Shown here in pieces: positions 45,192 through 58,200 of a stretch of DNA of 64,000 nt. Within the stretch, counting starts at the first letter, position 1. Each line of letters begins with the position of its first letter. Under the pieces are notes generated by a model. It did not search any database. It saw nothing but the letters and a program-made list of their open reading frames with translations, and was not told the origin of the DNA. The DNA comes from Stenocarpella maydis. Lineage: Eukaryota > Ascomycota > Sordariomycetes > Diaporthales > Diaporthaceae. The position numbers and the translations under genes were made by a program. The DNA is taken from positions 20,766-84,765 of the forward strand of contig NQMI01000085.1 in assembly GCA_002270565.1 (NCBI GenBank), given 5' to 3'.

Positions 45192-46412
45192 GCTGTCTAC
45201 GGGCGGTGTGGGCTTCAAAGCATGTGCAACCTCGGACGGCAGATGGTGCAAAGGCCCCGTGATAAGGAACAAGTCGGGAGGTGCTGAGCTGCTGTGGACC
45301 GGCCGGGGACCGGACCGGAGATGCACGGACGGGAGGGGTGCGGGTGTAATAGCGGAGAACTACCATATACTATCGGTCGTAAGATCTAAAACCAGCACTT
45401 GATAATCCCTGTGCCTAACTGATCTCGCTCTTGATATTGGATATATTCACACCCGCCAAATGGAGGGCAGCCTCTTCGTTTTGCCCTGTGTTGCAGTGTA
45501 GACACGTCCAGCCTTGGTTGTAGCCCATGGAACTGCTTAGCAAGTGCTCGATGACCTCGGCGCGAGATGCTTTTGAACGGCACTCCGCGCGAACTGTTCA
45601 TAGCTTTGTCCCGGGAGATCATCCAGCCCAGCCGAGCAAGGGGCCTGGAGTTGAGGTCAGATGTGATCAATATAGACAGACCATGTTACCACACGACTCC
45701 ATGGGGTCAGCTTGGCAGTGGTCAATGGGCAGACCCCTCGCAGGGCGTGCCCAGGTGCCGAGGATCTGCCATACTCTTGCCAGGTTTCGGAAGCAAATTA
45801 CATTGGCCAAGGAATTAACCGAGGGCTGTACGGGCCGGAGGCTGTTCTCAAGACACCAGCTCTCGTATGAATTACCCCAGCCCAGGGCCAGCATCCGGGC
45901 ATGCCTTGCGGTCCCCGCGTAGCCATGGAAGCCGGATGAGGCCGTATCTAAGCCTAATGGGGCCTTGACCACCGCCTTATTCTCCTCCCAGCTCCCGAGG
46001 ACCCTGGCCACAGCCAATAGGGACCACGACGCCCACAAACGGGACGAACCCGGCCTTGCCCCAGGCCCCCAGATCATCCCTTCCGTGGTACCGTTACTCG
46101 CAGGGACAGGATGTGATCGTCCTCGTGGCTTGATTACGGTTGATTGTACCCAGGCAGACAGGTGATGCTGGCGGCGAATGGGGACGGGAGGGGACAGTCG
46201 GCGTCTGCGACGTGACGTTTAGTCGAGCCCAGCCAATATAAACTCGATGACACTTCACGACCTAGGGCGCTTTTCTTTTCGCCCATCCCAGCGCTGACAC
46301 TCTGCCTCGATCAACACCAGGTGCGAAGCGGGTACGTGGATAAATACTGCTCATTGAACAAGCAGCCAGAGCAACAGTGTCACCATACCGCCCGGCAGAC
46401 AGCATCTTCGTC
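45192..46412. other. Intergenic between aminotransferase and GH3 genes
   Basis: The two genes diverge from here, so both promoters lie in it. Frames of 83-136 codons on both strands overlap one another and have no motif. A TATAAA-like sequence (AATATAAAC) lies near 46234, upstream of the glucosidase start. Confidence 0.5.
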
Positions 46413-49400
46413 ATGCTCCTGAACCTGTGCCTCACCGCAGCCTTCGGGTTGTCGTTGACATCGCCCGCTCTCGCCCAAACTTTCGATTGGGCAGCAGCAT
46501 ACACAAAAGCAAATGCCTCCCTCGCTAAACTGTCACTCCCAGACAAGGTGAACATTGTCACCGGCGTCGGCTGGAACAAGGGGCCTTGCGTCGGCAATAC
46601 CCAGGCCATCTCTTCCATCAGCTACCCTCAGCTCTGCCTGCAGGACAGCCCCTTGGGCATCCGTTTCGCAGGCGTCCCGCCTCACTCCAGGGTATCCACT
46701 TTTTCTCTTCTTAGACCCCCCCCCCGGCCTTCGGAAGGGATGACCTTGGAGCAGCAGCAGTTCAATTTATTGACACGAAGCAGCATACACGCTTCAACAT
46801 GGGATGTCGACCTGATTCGTCAGCGGGGTCAGTTCATGGGTGCTGAGTTCAAAGCTGCTGGAATACACGTGGCTCTGGGGCCTGTCGCAGGCCCCCTGGG
46901 CAAGATAGCCCAGGGCGGTAGAAACTGGGAAGGATTTGGACCCGATCCTTACTTGACTGGAATCGCTATGGCCGAGACCATTCAAGGAATGCAAGGTTCA
47001 GGCGTCCAGGCCACCGCAAAGGTCAGTGACTTCTCGTTTCGTATTCGAGAAAACAGCCTTGTTTGTAACAAGCTCGCCCTCCTCCACGGTCTGGAGACAA
47101 CTTCACCAGCCTCAGAGGTCAAAAGTTCCCTGGGCTATGTGGGGTGGACTCCGCTTTGGTTGGCCCAGGGAAATGCACCCCAAGCCCTGCCCAAAGCACC
47201 TTTCTTCTCCCTGGTACACTAACAGCTGACTTTGGATACTGCAGCACTATATACTGAATGAGCAGGAGAGGAACCGCGAAACCATGTCGAGTCGTGTCGA
47301 CGACAGGAGCATGCATGAGCTCTATCTCTGGCCGTTCGCAGACTCTGTTCGGAGTGGGGTGAGCTCGGTCATGTGTAGTTACAATAAGATCAACGGTATG
47401 TATTATATAGATGTAACGCCTGCTTGAGTGGGGGATACAGCACCTGTTCCGCTTTTTGGATGGCCGCTGAACATGAGACAGGGACATGGGCATGTGAGAA
47501 TGACAACGCATTGAACAAGTTGTTGAAGCAGGAGCTTGGATTTCAGGGCTATGTCATGACCGATTGGAACGCCCAGCACTCGACTGTTCAAGCGGCCAAC
47601 ACGGGCCTCGATATGACCATGCCCGGCTCGGACTTTAACGGGGGTACAATTTTATGGGGACCAGAACTTACCAAAGCCGTGAATAACGGACAGGTGGCCC
47701 AAAGCCGCGTGGACGATATGGTCAGACGCATCCTAGCCGCATGGTATCTGGTCGGCCAAGATGCCGGCTACCCTTCCTTTAACATCGAGGCAAATGTCCA
47801 GGGAGACCATAAGACCAACGTGCGGGCTGTTGCCAGGGACGGCATCGTCTTGTTGAAAAACTCGGGCTCGATCCTCCCGCTGAAGAAGCCAACGAAACTC
47901 GCCCTTCTTGGCTCTGCAGCTGTCGTCAACCCATCAGGAGCTAATGCTTGTACAGATCGAGGGTGCAACACTGGTAGTCTCGGAATGGGCTGGGGAAGTG
48001 GCACGTCGGAGTATCCGTATCTGGTTGCGCCATATGACGCTTTGAAGACTCGGACCTCGGCCGACGGCACAACTTTGACTTTAAGCGGCAGCGACAGCAC
48101 AGGCAATGTCGCAAACACAGTCTCTGGTGCTGATGCTGCCATCGTGGTCATTACTTCTGATTCTGGTGAGGGATACATCACCGTTGAGGGGAATGCTGGA
48201 GACAGAAACAACCTTGATCCTTGGGTACGTCTTGTATTTGTGTCCCTTCAGCTCCACTTTACATGTATTGTACCTCTTATTCCGGGGGTGCCCCAACTTT
48301 TTTGTCTTTCTGATCTTTCTAATTTTTCCTCCCCCCCCCCCCTTTTCTTGTGCACCTCTCAGATTTATGAAGCTGGGAGGGATCTGCACAGAACCAGCTC
48401 TTGTGGAGTGGGCTTGTTTCTAACCCCTAACTCATTACAACACTCCCACAACACAACCGCCTGTTACATATTCCTTTGCCTCCAATAACGCTGAGAAGGA
48501 TACATGCATGATACGATTCCAGCTGACAAAGAATACAGCACAACGGCAATGCCCTTGTCCAGGCGGTTGCAGCAGCCAACAAGAATACCATTGTTGTGGT
48601 CCAAAGTGTTGGCCCAGTAATTCTTGAAAACATCTTAGCTCTAGATGGTGTGAAGGCTGTCGTTTGGGCGGGCCTCGGTAGTCAAGAAAGCGGCAATGCG
48701 TTGGTTGATATCCTTTACGGCTCAACGAATCCAAGTGGAAAGCTCCCTTGTAAGTATTGTGCTTTCGATTGGTCAGATTTTTGAGAAACCCGTCGCTTTG
48801 GGCTCCGTCAGAGCTAATTAATGGACTCAGATACTATTGCAAAATCTGCCACGGACTACGGAACAGCTGTCACCAGCGGGGACGATAGTTTTCCCGAGGG
48901 ACTGTACATCGACTACCGTCACTTTGACCAAGCCAACATTGCTCCAAGATACGAGTTTGGTTATGGGCTATGTGAGTCCCCCTCTTAAGATATATGACAT
49001 GGGGAGGGATTGTTGAGATGCTAATAAGAAACCTTGACAAATCAGCTTATACAAACTTCACCTACTCAGAATTGTCAGTCACCTCGACGGTGACGTCTGG
49101 CCCAGCGACAGGGCCCGTCACGTCAGGCGGGCGAAGGGATCTTTTCCAACAAGTAGCCACTGTGACAGCAAAAATTACTAACAGCGGTTCCGTGAGCGGT
49201 GCCGAGGTCTCCCAGCTATATCTTACACTGCCGTCCAGTGCTCCAGCGGCCCCACCAAAACAACTCCGCGGCTTCACTAAGCTACCCCTCCAGCCAGGCG
49301 CGAGTGGCATTGCAACATTCAATCTCAGAAGGAGGGACCTCAGCTACTGGGATGTATCGAGCCAGAATTGGGTAGTGCCCAAAGGGACCTTTGGGATCAG

Positions 49401-49455
49401 CGTCGGGGCTTCGAGCCGAGACCTCCGGCTTACCGGAAGCATCACTGTCTCGTGA
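46413..49455 (+). CDS. Secreted GH3 beta-glucosidase, ~754 aa, with one suspect segment
   Basis: GH3 beta-glucosidases release glucose from cellobiose and other beta-glucosides outside the cell. A signal peptide (residues 1-22, ending SPALAQ) follows the ATG. Exons: 46413-47021, 47245-47395, 47482-48224, 48539-48749, 48831-48971, 49046-49455. Family blocks include [40 protein letters not shown], and [10 protein letters not shown] with the nucleophile Asp. Further on are [25 protein letters not shown], and a C-terminal fibronectin III-like domain ([16 protein letters not shown]). It looks like the Aspergillus bglL/bglM group. Between 46680 and 46790 the expected VTAFPAGI block is missing; the frame stays open only through foreign-looking sequence. 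If a 92-bp intron (46692-46783) is removed, the frame is off by two bases. The gene may be recently inactivated or contain an error there. Confidence 0.82.
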
Positions 49456-49542
49456 GCATGTGGCCGCAGGCGACATATTGAGAGCGGCCTTTGCTTTATC
49501 ACGGCCCTTAACAAGTAGAGGACTAAAATATGTCAATTGATA

Positions 49543-49549
49543 TATGTGT

Positions 49550-49606
<57 letters not shown>
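49543..49606. repeat. (TG)n microsatellite with GC interruption
   Basis: Long TG repeats ending in GCGCGCGCATGTG. ORFs through it encode only His/Thr simple sequence. Confidence 0.85.
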
Positions 49607-49635
49607 TGTGTATGTGCTATTCGTCCAGAATAGTC

Positions 49636-49830
49636 TATGAAGGGGCCCTCCCTTTAGGTACGTGAAGAGCCCTCGTGGAAGCCTTTCCTCTAGGCATGTG
49701 GAGGCCCCTCCTCGGGGTATATAGAGGGCCTTCCCTCTGGGTGTGTGGAGGGCCCTGTGGGTATGCATGTGTGAGGGCCCTCCTCTGGGTATATAGAGGC
49801 CCCTTCCTCTAGGTGCTTAAAGGGCTTTAT
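49636..49830. repeat. Degenerate minisatellite, GGGCCCTCC-type units
   Basis: Six or so imperfect units of about 30-35 bp, each with a variant of GAGGGCCCTCCCTCTGGGTA followed by TATATAG or TGTG, follow directly after the TG repeat. The units contain the palindrome GGGCCC. No ORF of interest. Confidence 0.65.
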
Positions 49831-49911
49831 TGGGTGGTGTCAGGGGGTTCGTCTTTATCACTCACTTTGTTCACTCCTCTAGTGAACCCCATCTACGCCT
49901 ATTTGAGCTAT

Positions 49912-50126
49912 TGTGGCAATAGTAGTGTGCAACAGCACATTAGTGGGCTATCGCTACAGCCACCGTACTGTAGCCAGAGGGCGTAGTTGCTTACTAAGCA
50001 ACTACCACCCACTATATAGACCCGAGATAGCTGGCGGGCTACGCCCACTACACCCACTACTCGAAAGACAGAGAGAAATACAAGAACAACACCCCACTCG
50101 TATTGCAATACGTGACCCATCCAACA
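49912..50126. mobile_element. Solo LTR, 215 bp
   Basis: Starts TGTGGCAATAG and ends CATCCAACA, flanked by perfect 5-bp repeats GCTAT (49907-49911 and 50127-50131). This is the structure left when two LTRs recombine. It has no coding part and differs from the 480-bp LTR of the large gypsy element. The TG...CAACA ends would suit a Ty1/copia element, but the family is not certain. Confidence 0.7.
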
Positions 50127-50261
50127 GCTATAACATTTAAATATTGGTGAATCTTGGATGAATAGCTCCCAGGGCCCCAGAAGGGGGTTTCCACCTGGCA
50201 TCTGTGTCTATGTATTTGGGATCTGTAGATTTAAAGATAAACATAGCTCTAGCGGGTGAGT

Positions 50262-51293
50262 CTACCGACACGACGCTCTTCCCAACATGTCCCTCAACCC
50301 CTCCTGCATCCAATGCGGCCAGCCCCTAACGCCAGTCAGAATATCCAGCCTCTCAGGCAACACGAGCTGACCGCCCCTTCCGCCAAGTATTTTTTGCAAG
50401 ACAGGTTTCGCAATGTCCTCGGCTGTCATCATTTTCTGTGTTCCCTCGATCTTCGTAGCGTGCGGTGCCGTCATGGCTGTGCGCACGAAATTTGGATGCA
50501 CGATACTCGTTTTGATACCGGGTGCCTTGTGCAAGTGTTTGATCTCACAGGTCAGGCCTTCGTGGAAAGCTAGCGCCCCAGCCTTGGTCGCGCTGTACTC
50601 GATGCTCATTGGCAGTGCTATGAAGCTAGCTAGACTCGCGACGGTCACGACATGCCCCTTGTTCTCTTCAATCATTGCTGGCAAAAACTGTTTTGTAGTG
50701 AACCATAGTGCCATCAAGTTGACACCTAGGACTTGGCGTAGCGACTGCTCCGGAATGTCGAGGATTGAGTTGAAGCGTGCGATACCAGCGTTGTTGACTA
50801 GGATCGTGGGGTCCCCCATCTCCTTGCGTATGGCATCGGCTGTGTCGACTATTTGTTGTAGACAAGTGATATCGCACTGATAGCAGGTGATCTTGGGGTT
50901 AGACCTGATTGTTGGCGGGGGTTCACTGAGGTCCAGGACGGCGACCCTGATGCCTTGGCTCGCAAGTCCCTTCACCAATGCCAGACCGATCCCGCTACAG
51001 CCTCCTGTCACGACAGCAATCTCCTTTGGCCAGTCCCACGATCCGGCTGGTGGTGATGAGGGCAAACGCCAATTATTGGTCGCCAGTAAGTTGAGAGTTC
51101 TGTTGAGCGTTCTGACTATGCTGAGCCCAACAAGAGCTTTCAGGACTGGCTGGATCAGGCGAGGGAAGATGTTTCGGGCGAAATCCGCGCCCATGTGCTG
51201 TTCGATCATTTCTGGAGGGGCGTAGAGAAGGGCTGAAAGGACGGCTGCCGGGATGACAGTCTTCACTATTCCCGCCATTGTGGTGCAAGACAT
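50262..51293 (-). CDS. Short-chain dehydrogenase/reductase with N-terminal anchor, 343 aa
   Basis: SDRs transfer hydride between NAD(P)H and carbonyl or hydroxyl groups. Single exon. A hydrophobic N-terminal segment (residues ~4-25) suggests a membrane or lipid-droplet anchor, as in the retinol dehydrogenase/17-beta-hydroxysteroid dehydrogenase-like branch. Motifs in order: cofactor loop VVTGGCSGIGLAL (~residues 94-106), acidic DLSEPP, NNAGIARF, catalytic Ser in VTVASLASF, catalytic YSATK (Tyr and Lys), then IVHPNFVRT. The start is the ATG that opens MSCTTMAG. No introns. The substrate is unknown. It is the next gene after the solo LTR, which lies 135 bp beyond its stop. Confidence 0.9.
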   Translation of the reverse strand: MSCTTMAGIVKTVIPAAVLSALLYAPPEMIEQHMGADFARNIFPRLIQPVLKALVGLSIVRTLNRTLNLLATNNWRLPSSPPAGSWDWPKEIAVVTGGCSGIGLALVKGLASQGIRVAVLDLSEPPPTIRSNPKITCYQCDITCLQQIVDTADAIRKEMGDPTILVNNAGIARFNSILDIPEQSLRQVLGVNLMALWFTTKQFLPAMIEENKGHVVTVASLASFIALPMSIEYSATKAGALAFHEGLTCEIKHLHKAPGIKTSIVHPNFVRTAMTAPHATKIEGTQKMMTAEDIAKPVLQKILGGRGGQLVLPERLDILTGVRGWPHWMQEGLRDMLGRASCR

Positions 51294-51969
51294 CAAGAAC
51301 AAAGTGGTGCTCGCGATGACAACGATGAGCTGATGTTTAAACTGTTGGAAACTTTCTCAACTGATATATGGATCAGACCACGCGGATAAGAGTGGGCAGC
51401 AAAGAGCTAAGTTGTCCAAGTCCGATTGTCTCGCCTCCCAATTGTTGGAGGAATGTCTCGATTTATTGTTGGCTGGTCAATATCACAAGCCTCGGCTGGC
51501 TAGACCGAGAGCACATGCACGCTCCGTCAACGTTTGAAAGTTTCGGGAAGCCTTCCCCAATTTGGTCCTCCTGGCGAGGGTGGGGGAGCTCACGTTTGCC
51601 CTCGTGGGTATTGGACAGGGTCACTCCTGGCAGCAGACCAAATAAGGCCCATAGCCCTGGCCGAGGCATGACTGGGACTGATCTCAGCGACAACGATAGC
51701 AAATGCCCCCGCAACCCGTGTGTTTCTTGATCGATGGCCAGTCCGATTAGCAAGGTGCTTGTACAACCATCCGCCCCCCTCTCCACTAGCAGCTCGACGT
51801 TGTGCCGAAGAGGCTTGGCTTCTTGCATCCACCACAAGTGTGAATTGATTCGGCATCTATCCACTCATGGAGGCTTGTGCCTTATCCCTTCCCAGATGAA
51901 GAACTTATCCGTAAGCTCTTGTCAGACTACACGCCGCAGAGTCGTGCCTTCGAGGTAGTCCACAGTTAG
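51294..51969. other. Intergenic between SDR and M24-like genes
   Basis: 3' flank of the M24-like gene and promoter of the SDR. Frames of 88-133 codons overlap on both strands and lack motifs. Confidence 0.5.
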
Positions 51970-53638
51970 TTAAAGCTCTGGCTGTGCTTGTACGGCCCTG
52001 TCTTCTGGAGGATGGACGAGGAGATATTCGGTCTGCCTGCCATATACCCATTCCCAACCCTGATTTTCTTCGCTCCAGTAGACGTCTTCCTCCAGCGGGA
52101 AATTAACCGTCATGTTCTTCTCTGGAATGTAATGCTGCGCAAATAGCTCAATGCTGTAATACGTATTCTTCAATAGCGGTAGATCTCCAAGAAATGGGAC
52201 CCCATACTGCAGATTCGTCATTCCTGCGTACTCAGTCAGCTGCAGCTCTGATGGAGTGGTAATTCAGGGAGGCCGTATAGTACCGATGACAGTCCCTGCG
52301 CTGTGCCCGAATTCTCCAGTGGCATGGCAGTAGATCTTGCCCTGGATGTTCTCCTTGTCCATTTGATGACGAATGTCTCTTAGTATCTCGTTTCCTGTGG
52401 CCCCAATCCGCATATGTGCCCTTGTTATGTCTTGAAGTCGATTTGCCTTCCTCAAGCCCTCAAGGACACTGTCAGGGACGTCGCCCTCCGTCTCACCTGG
52501 CTTTAGCACAAACCCGAGGTGCTGGGTATCCGTATTCAGGCCCAAGGCAGATACGCCGAAATCGGTATCTGCAGTACTGAGAGTTAGCTGTCGAGGAAGC
52601 AAGGCAGGAGTTTCACGCGAATATATCGTGGACAAGGCTGCACTGTGCCCATGGCTTTGAAATACAGGCCAGAGAGGGGGGCGCCCTTTTCCTGCACAGG
52701 GTTCAAATTGTATACAGAAGATGCTTACGTATGATATCTCCGTACTGAATGACGTGGTCTTTGTCTCCAGGAAATTTCCTCACCCTTGGCTCAGAACACA
52801 TGCTGCAGTCATTTTCCGTTAGAATGTACACGCTCGGTTGGAACCAAGTAGTGTAGTTGACTGATTGGATGCGCTCCCTCATCCACCATTCCAGATCCAA
52901 TGTCGTTGTTATCCCAGGCTTGATTTGATCGCTACTAAAAGCCTCCGCAATGATGGCCCACGCTGTTTCCATTAATTTCTGGTACCAACCGAGTCGGCTG
53001 CCTACCATAGTTGCAACAACCTCGACGGCAATCATGGGCTCGAGAGTGAAACGGTCGGCCCACTCCGCTCCCAAGGCAGCCTGAATGGCGTACAGCTCAC
53101 CGGCGTGGAGGCCGCTGCTGAAGGCGAGCTCGCTGTGTGTGTTCAGAGCGATAGTACGAGGCTGCTGCTTGGCAAGAATAGCCTTGAGCTCGGACCAGAC
53201 TTGGGGTGTGTTGTCGATCCATTCATGCAAAGATGGCGAGTCGCTCGTGGCATTGGCCAAGATCAGCTGAGTTGTGCGGCGCCTAGCTGAAAATTGTTCG
53301 TACTCCTTGAGAGCCCAGAAGACCGTGTCTTCGGCATATTCTCGTTGGCTTATCTATACACAGGTAAGCCGCAACGTCCGTGAAGCAATGCAGGAAAGCA
53401 ACAGCGAGTCACCCGAGCAGGGGGTAAGAAGACGTACTAGCCACGCATCGACACCGTATTTCCGCAGAATACCTGGAATAAGCGCTTTGCGCTCCTCAGT
53501 CCAGGCGTTGACGATCTGGGCCTGCTCGCGCAGGGGAGGCAATTTCTGGACTTGTGGCCTCCTGACTGCATCTACACAGGTCCCCGCAGCCAAGAATGCG
53601 CAAGCCGCAACAATGAACTCGGCAGTTAAGCCCCGCAT
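51970..53638 (-). CDS. Secreted M24 (creatinase/aminopeptidase P-like) protein, 454 aa
   Basis: Members of the pita-bread fold family M24 are metallopeptidases or creatine amidinohydrolase-like. Exons 53638-53438, 53353-52729, 52568-52284 and 52223-51970 give an exact frame. A signal peptide (residues 1-24) suggests secretion. The N-terminal domain follows (IPGILRKYGVDAWL, then ISQREYAEDTVFWALKEYE). The metal ligands expected of the family are present: Asp in IIHTDFGV and Asp in LNTDTQHLGF, His in GEFGHSAG, Glu in PLEEDVYW and Glu in QTEYLLV. It was probably an active metal-binding enzyme. Fungal paralogues of this type are usually annotated only as peptidase M24. The substrate is not predictable. 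Confidence 0.83.
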
Positions 53639-53799
53639 GATACTGGAAGTGTCGATTCAGCTCCTTGCCTGGTGTTTAGATAGATGACCTGTTGTCCGGT
53701 AGGCCTGGAGAATCGGGGCCGTAGGAAAGTCGGCAGACAGTGTTCACTATGCCGGACCGGCTATTGATTGCTATCTTATCCCTCAATGCGTATCAGCCG

Positions 53800-56700
53800 T
53801 TATCTACGCAAGATAGAAGTTACCACACACCTTATTAACTCTATATTATATAATAGATTTTATATTATTACAATATAGAGAGATTTAAATAAATATTTAA
53901 TATACATAATATTAAATTAAAATTACTTAATAATAAATAAAACATAGTATAAAGAATATAAAATTATCTTTAATTATTATTAAAAACATTTATAATAAAT
54001 TAATTATATTCTTTTCGTTTCTCTTCTTAAAAAGAATGAATAATAATTACCCTTAATGAATTAAAAATAATAAGTTTAAATTATAAATAATTAATTTATA
54101 ATAATGTTAAGCACTATTAAGCAGGCCACCCACCTGAAGCCAGGCTACTTGTTTTAGCACTATTAGCACTGGAACCTTAATTATAGCACCACAACCAAAA
54201 AAAATTTATTAAATCAATAAATCAAATCTTCAGATAATTTTTTTGATATCTTTCATAATTTATAATATAATTAGTCTTACCAATAGGTTACCACACGCAT
54301 TACCTTACTTGAATTAATATAAGGTTACGTTATAGCATTATTACTTTATTATATTCAGCTAGCTGCTTCCCCTTTTCGTTTTTATTAATTATTTCCTTAA
54401 CGTCCTATATATTGTTATGAACCCACAAGTCCATCGGCTGATGACTACCGCAGAAGTCAACCCTTATAGGCTACGGAATAGCTCCCAAAATATTACCCGC
54501 ACTGAAATAAGAGTAAAGCCACCACGCCCTGGGTTAGGGTTAACAACTATGTTAACTATAGGAATATAGTCAGTAAATAGCGACCCGGCTATGTTAGATT
54601 ATAAATAATGCACATAGGCAACTAAGAGTTGGAATATAGTACATAGAAAAGTTATTAGTATAGTAGAATAGTTTCCATAAAGCAGACCTCTTTAGTTGTT
54701 AATTTAAGTATTTAGTTCTATTAACTGGATAGCTTTATAGCCTCTAATTATACCCTCTTTATAAATAGCATCTTTATATAATATAACTCAGTTAAGCATT
54801 AACTCTATACTACTCTATTATATAAACCGTATAGGTTACCTACTAAGCCCTATAAAGGTTTAATATAATTTATTATATTTTAATAACCTCGTATTTAGAA
54901 TAGCTATATAAATAACTAACTAAGTAATATAAAGACATAATATTAACTACCTCCTCTAATAATAAATAGGCCTAGGGCATAAGTGCCCAACAGATAGCTT
55001 TATAAATTAAAGCTCTCTAATAGAAAATTAATTATCTCTATATAATTTATTAAGCTAAGGCTTATAAAATAAACAAGCTCAGCCCCTATAAGAGAAAAAA
55101 GGGAACCCTCTAAGGATTCCTTATTTAATACTATATTTGCTTCAAGTATCATAAACTTTAATCCAAAACTAATTATAATTAGAATTATCTTTACTAAATA
55201 TTAGCATAAGGAAAATACTCTTACTTAATTTAAACCTACTCTTAAGGACTACTTATAGAATAATAAGAAGGACAGGGAAAAAAATATTAAAGCTATCTTT
55301 AAGAAATATAATAACTTTAAATAAGCCTTAAAAGATACTTTTAGCAACCTAAATACTGAATAAACTACTAAATAATAGCTTATACAACTTAGATAATAAG
55401 GCTTAGCTTTTAAGTATGCTGCTTACTTTAAGTAACTTACTACTTATATCAGTTATGATAATAAAGTACGTATGAGTTAGTTCTATAAAGAACTTAAAAA
55501 AGATATTAAAAATAAGCTCTCCAAAGTAAATAGACCTAAGGAGCTTACAAAGTATATTACTATAGCTATATATATTAATAATTACTTATTTAAATAATAA
55601 TAGCAGTAATAATATAAAAATCCTGGAAACTAATAAAAGCCCTAATACTAACTTAATAATAAAATGAAGTATTATTATAAGGGCAACTTTTATAGCAATT
55701 AGTAATAATAATAAGGAACTACCTATACTACTTATTTAGGACTTATAGAATTAGATATAGTATAATAGTGCCTTAATAATAACTAGAAGTACTATAATTA
55801 TAGAAATCCAAGATACTTCTCTAAGAAATACTACTAGCCTAGAAAATAATTATAAAGACCCATTCTAAAAAGATAATAATAACTTAATATAACTATATAC
55901 TAAAATAGCCTAAATAATATAGCTATTTACTTAATAAGAAATACCTAATATACCTAGAAGGTAAGATAACTTATATTTATTAACCTAACCTCTATATAGA
56001 ATATCCAATCTACCTTAATGAGAGGAAACCTAAGAATCTAAACAACTTACTAATTATTCTTAAGAAAGCAGTAGATACTAGCCCTAAATATAAAGCTCTT
56101 AACTAGACTTCTTACTTTAATAACTAGTACTTACTATATCTTTTAGAGAAAGAAGCCTCTAGATAATTCCCTAAATAACATTAATAAGAAAGATAATTAG
56201 TAATAGGAAGATAAGGACTACTATATAATATAACAATAAATAATAGTAACTTAAACTGCTTAAATACTATAAATAATGCCTAAGGAAATAATAAAAACCC
56301 TAATACGAATCTCAAAAAGCACCTAGGAAAGTGCTAACCTATTACACCTAGTACTAATATAATCAGAATTACTATTATAGGAATACCACTAGTACAGGCT
56401 ATAAAAGAACTATACTAGCCTCCTATTAGAGAAACTGGAGATGAGGCCTATCTCTAGTTATAATATTCTAAGCNNNNNNNNNNNNNNNNNNNNNNNNNNT
56501 CATTTATATATTTAAAGTATGTTTAATTATTTAAAATATTCGAAATCTTAACTTTATATTTTAACGTATAAGGTAATAAGTGCCTAGAGTAATAATAAAT
56601 AGTAAGATATATTAGCCCTTTATATTAGTATATTTAATAATTATTACCTATTTATAATTATTATTAATAACTGTATATTTAGCTATTTTATTATAAACGG

Positions 56701-58070
56701 CCTTTTAATAAATATAGACGTAATTAAGCTTCGTATTTACTTTTAAGCTTAATATTATATAATATTAATAACAGGTTAGCTATATTTTTAATATTAAAAA
56801 GTTATAAAGGAAATCTTTATAAAAGTGTTATTATATTATCTTATGGAATAATAATAAATATAGGATATTAAATATTTAAATAGCTTTATATATCTTTATA
56901 GATTTTATAATATTTTTTATACGTTTCTAAATAGCTTAAATAATTAAATGTATTATGCTTTTCTAAGATGTAAAATATATATCTTTATTATTTATTTCTA
57001 ATATATTAAATATTTAAATTAATGAGTTAATATAAGAATATTATGAAAATTAGAGATATAATTAATATTAAAAAAAACTATTTGTTTAAAACCATAGTAA
57101 TTATAACCCCCCTTACATCTATCCTAGATCTTTTAAATTTGTTAAAGAAATTAAAAATAAGAATTTAAATTTAGTTAGTATTAATTAGTGCTAACTGTTA
57201 TTAACTATTTAGCCCTAAGGATGTGCTAGGCTTAGTAAAAGTTACTGAATATTTCAAAAGTATCTTACTTATCAGGATATCCTACTTAGTAATAAATTAT
57301 ATTATAATTTACTTTAATTAAATTAGAGAGTTTCAATTCTGGAAATTTATATATGAAAATGACTTATAATTAATTTAAATATAATAATGATATTTTCTTA
57401 CTTTAAATAATATTCATAAAGAATAAAAGTAATATATACATAATGATTAAGTGTAATAACTAACTATAAGGTAATATGAAGGCTATATTAAAACTTAAAA
57501 ATTATAATATAATAAGTAAATATAAGCTAGTAATTAAGATTAAGATTTATATAATTATTTTAAAAATCTATAGAAATTATTTAAAACAGATTTAAGACTT
57601 TGAAAAATAAAATCAATAATTAATAATATAACTTTAAAATAAATAAAAAAATTAAAGAAGTTTTTAAATAATATTCATTAACTAGTAAAAACTTAGAAGC
57701 TTAAAAGTAATATATAATTTGGCAAATGAAAAGGTATAAGTAAATAAAATATAGTTTTTATAGAATTATTAAAGCTTTTAATAACTCTTATATTGAGGAG
57801 ACGCTTATATTCTTTATAATATTAATATATATTTTAAAACCTTAGTTGTTTAATAATTTATTTATTAAAATAAGACTATATAATTTAAAAAAATGTTCTA
57901 TTTTTTTTTACTTTTTAAATAGATTTATAATCTTGATATATAAATATAAATCAGCTTTTAAAAAAAGTTTCTTTTTTATAAATAATTATTACTTAATTTT
58001 ATATTAGCTAAATATTATATTAAAGCTTAGTTAATTCAGAAGAGGCTACTTTTGATTAGAGATGTTCTCA
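53800..58070. other. AT-rich island of degenerate transposon sequence
   Basis: About 4.3 kb of very AT-rich DNA with no long open frame and a 26-base assembly gap (56474-56499). It contains a gypsy-type relic (separate entry). The remainder, especially 56500-58030, is so mutated that I cannot identify it; it lacks GC islands that would suggest a gene. Confidence 0.75.
54413..56473 (+). mobile_element. Degenerate gypsy-type element: LTR-like start and gag relic
   Basis: TGTTATGAACCCACAAG at 54413 looks like an LTR start, because the LTR pair at 62.8-63.6 kb also starts TGTTATGAA. Its end and partner were not found. Around 55440-55600 the plus strand reads, through stops, like a Ty3 gag: FYKELKKDIKNKL, then NRPKELTKYITIAI. 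Sequence ahead of the assembly gap at 56474 is similarly mutated. All evidence is weak because of C-to-T/G-to-A saturation. Confidence 0.5.
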
Positions 58071-58200
58071 TGATTAGTCCTTGTCTTGTAATTAGCTAGA
58101 CCATTACTATATCTTTTGATGCCAACTATTAGCAGACCCTATGGTACTCCAGTACAGTATGGACGGCTAGCTGTGGCCCATCAGGTACACTGGCGATATT

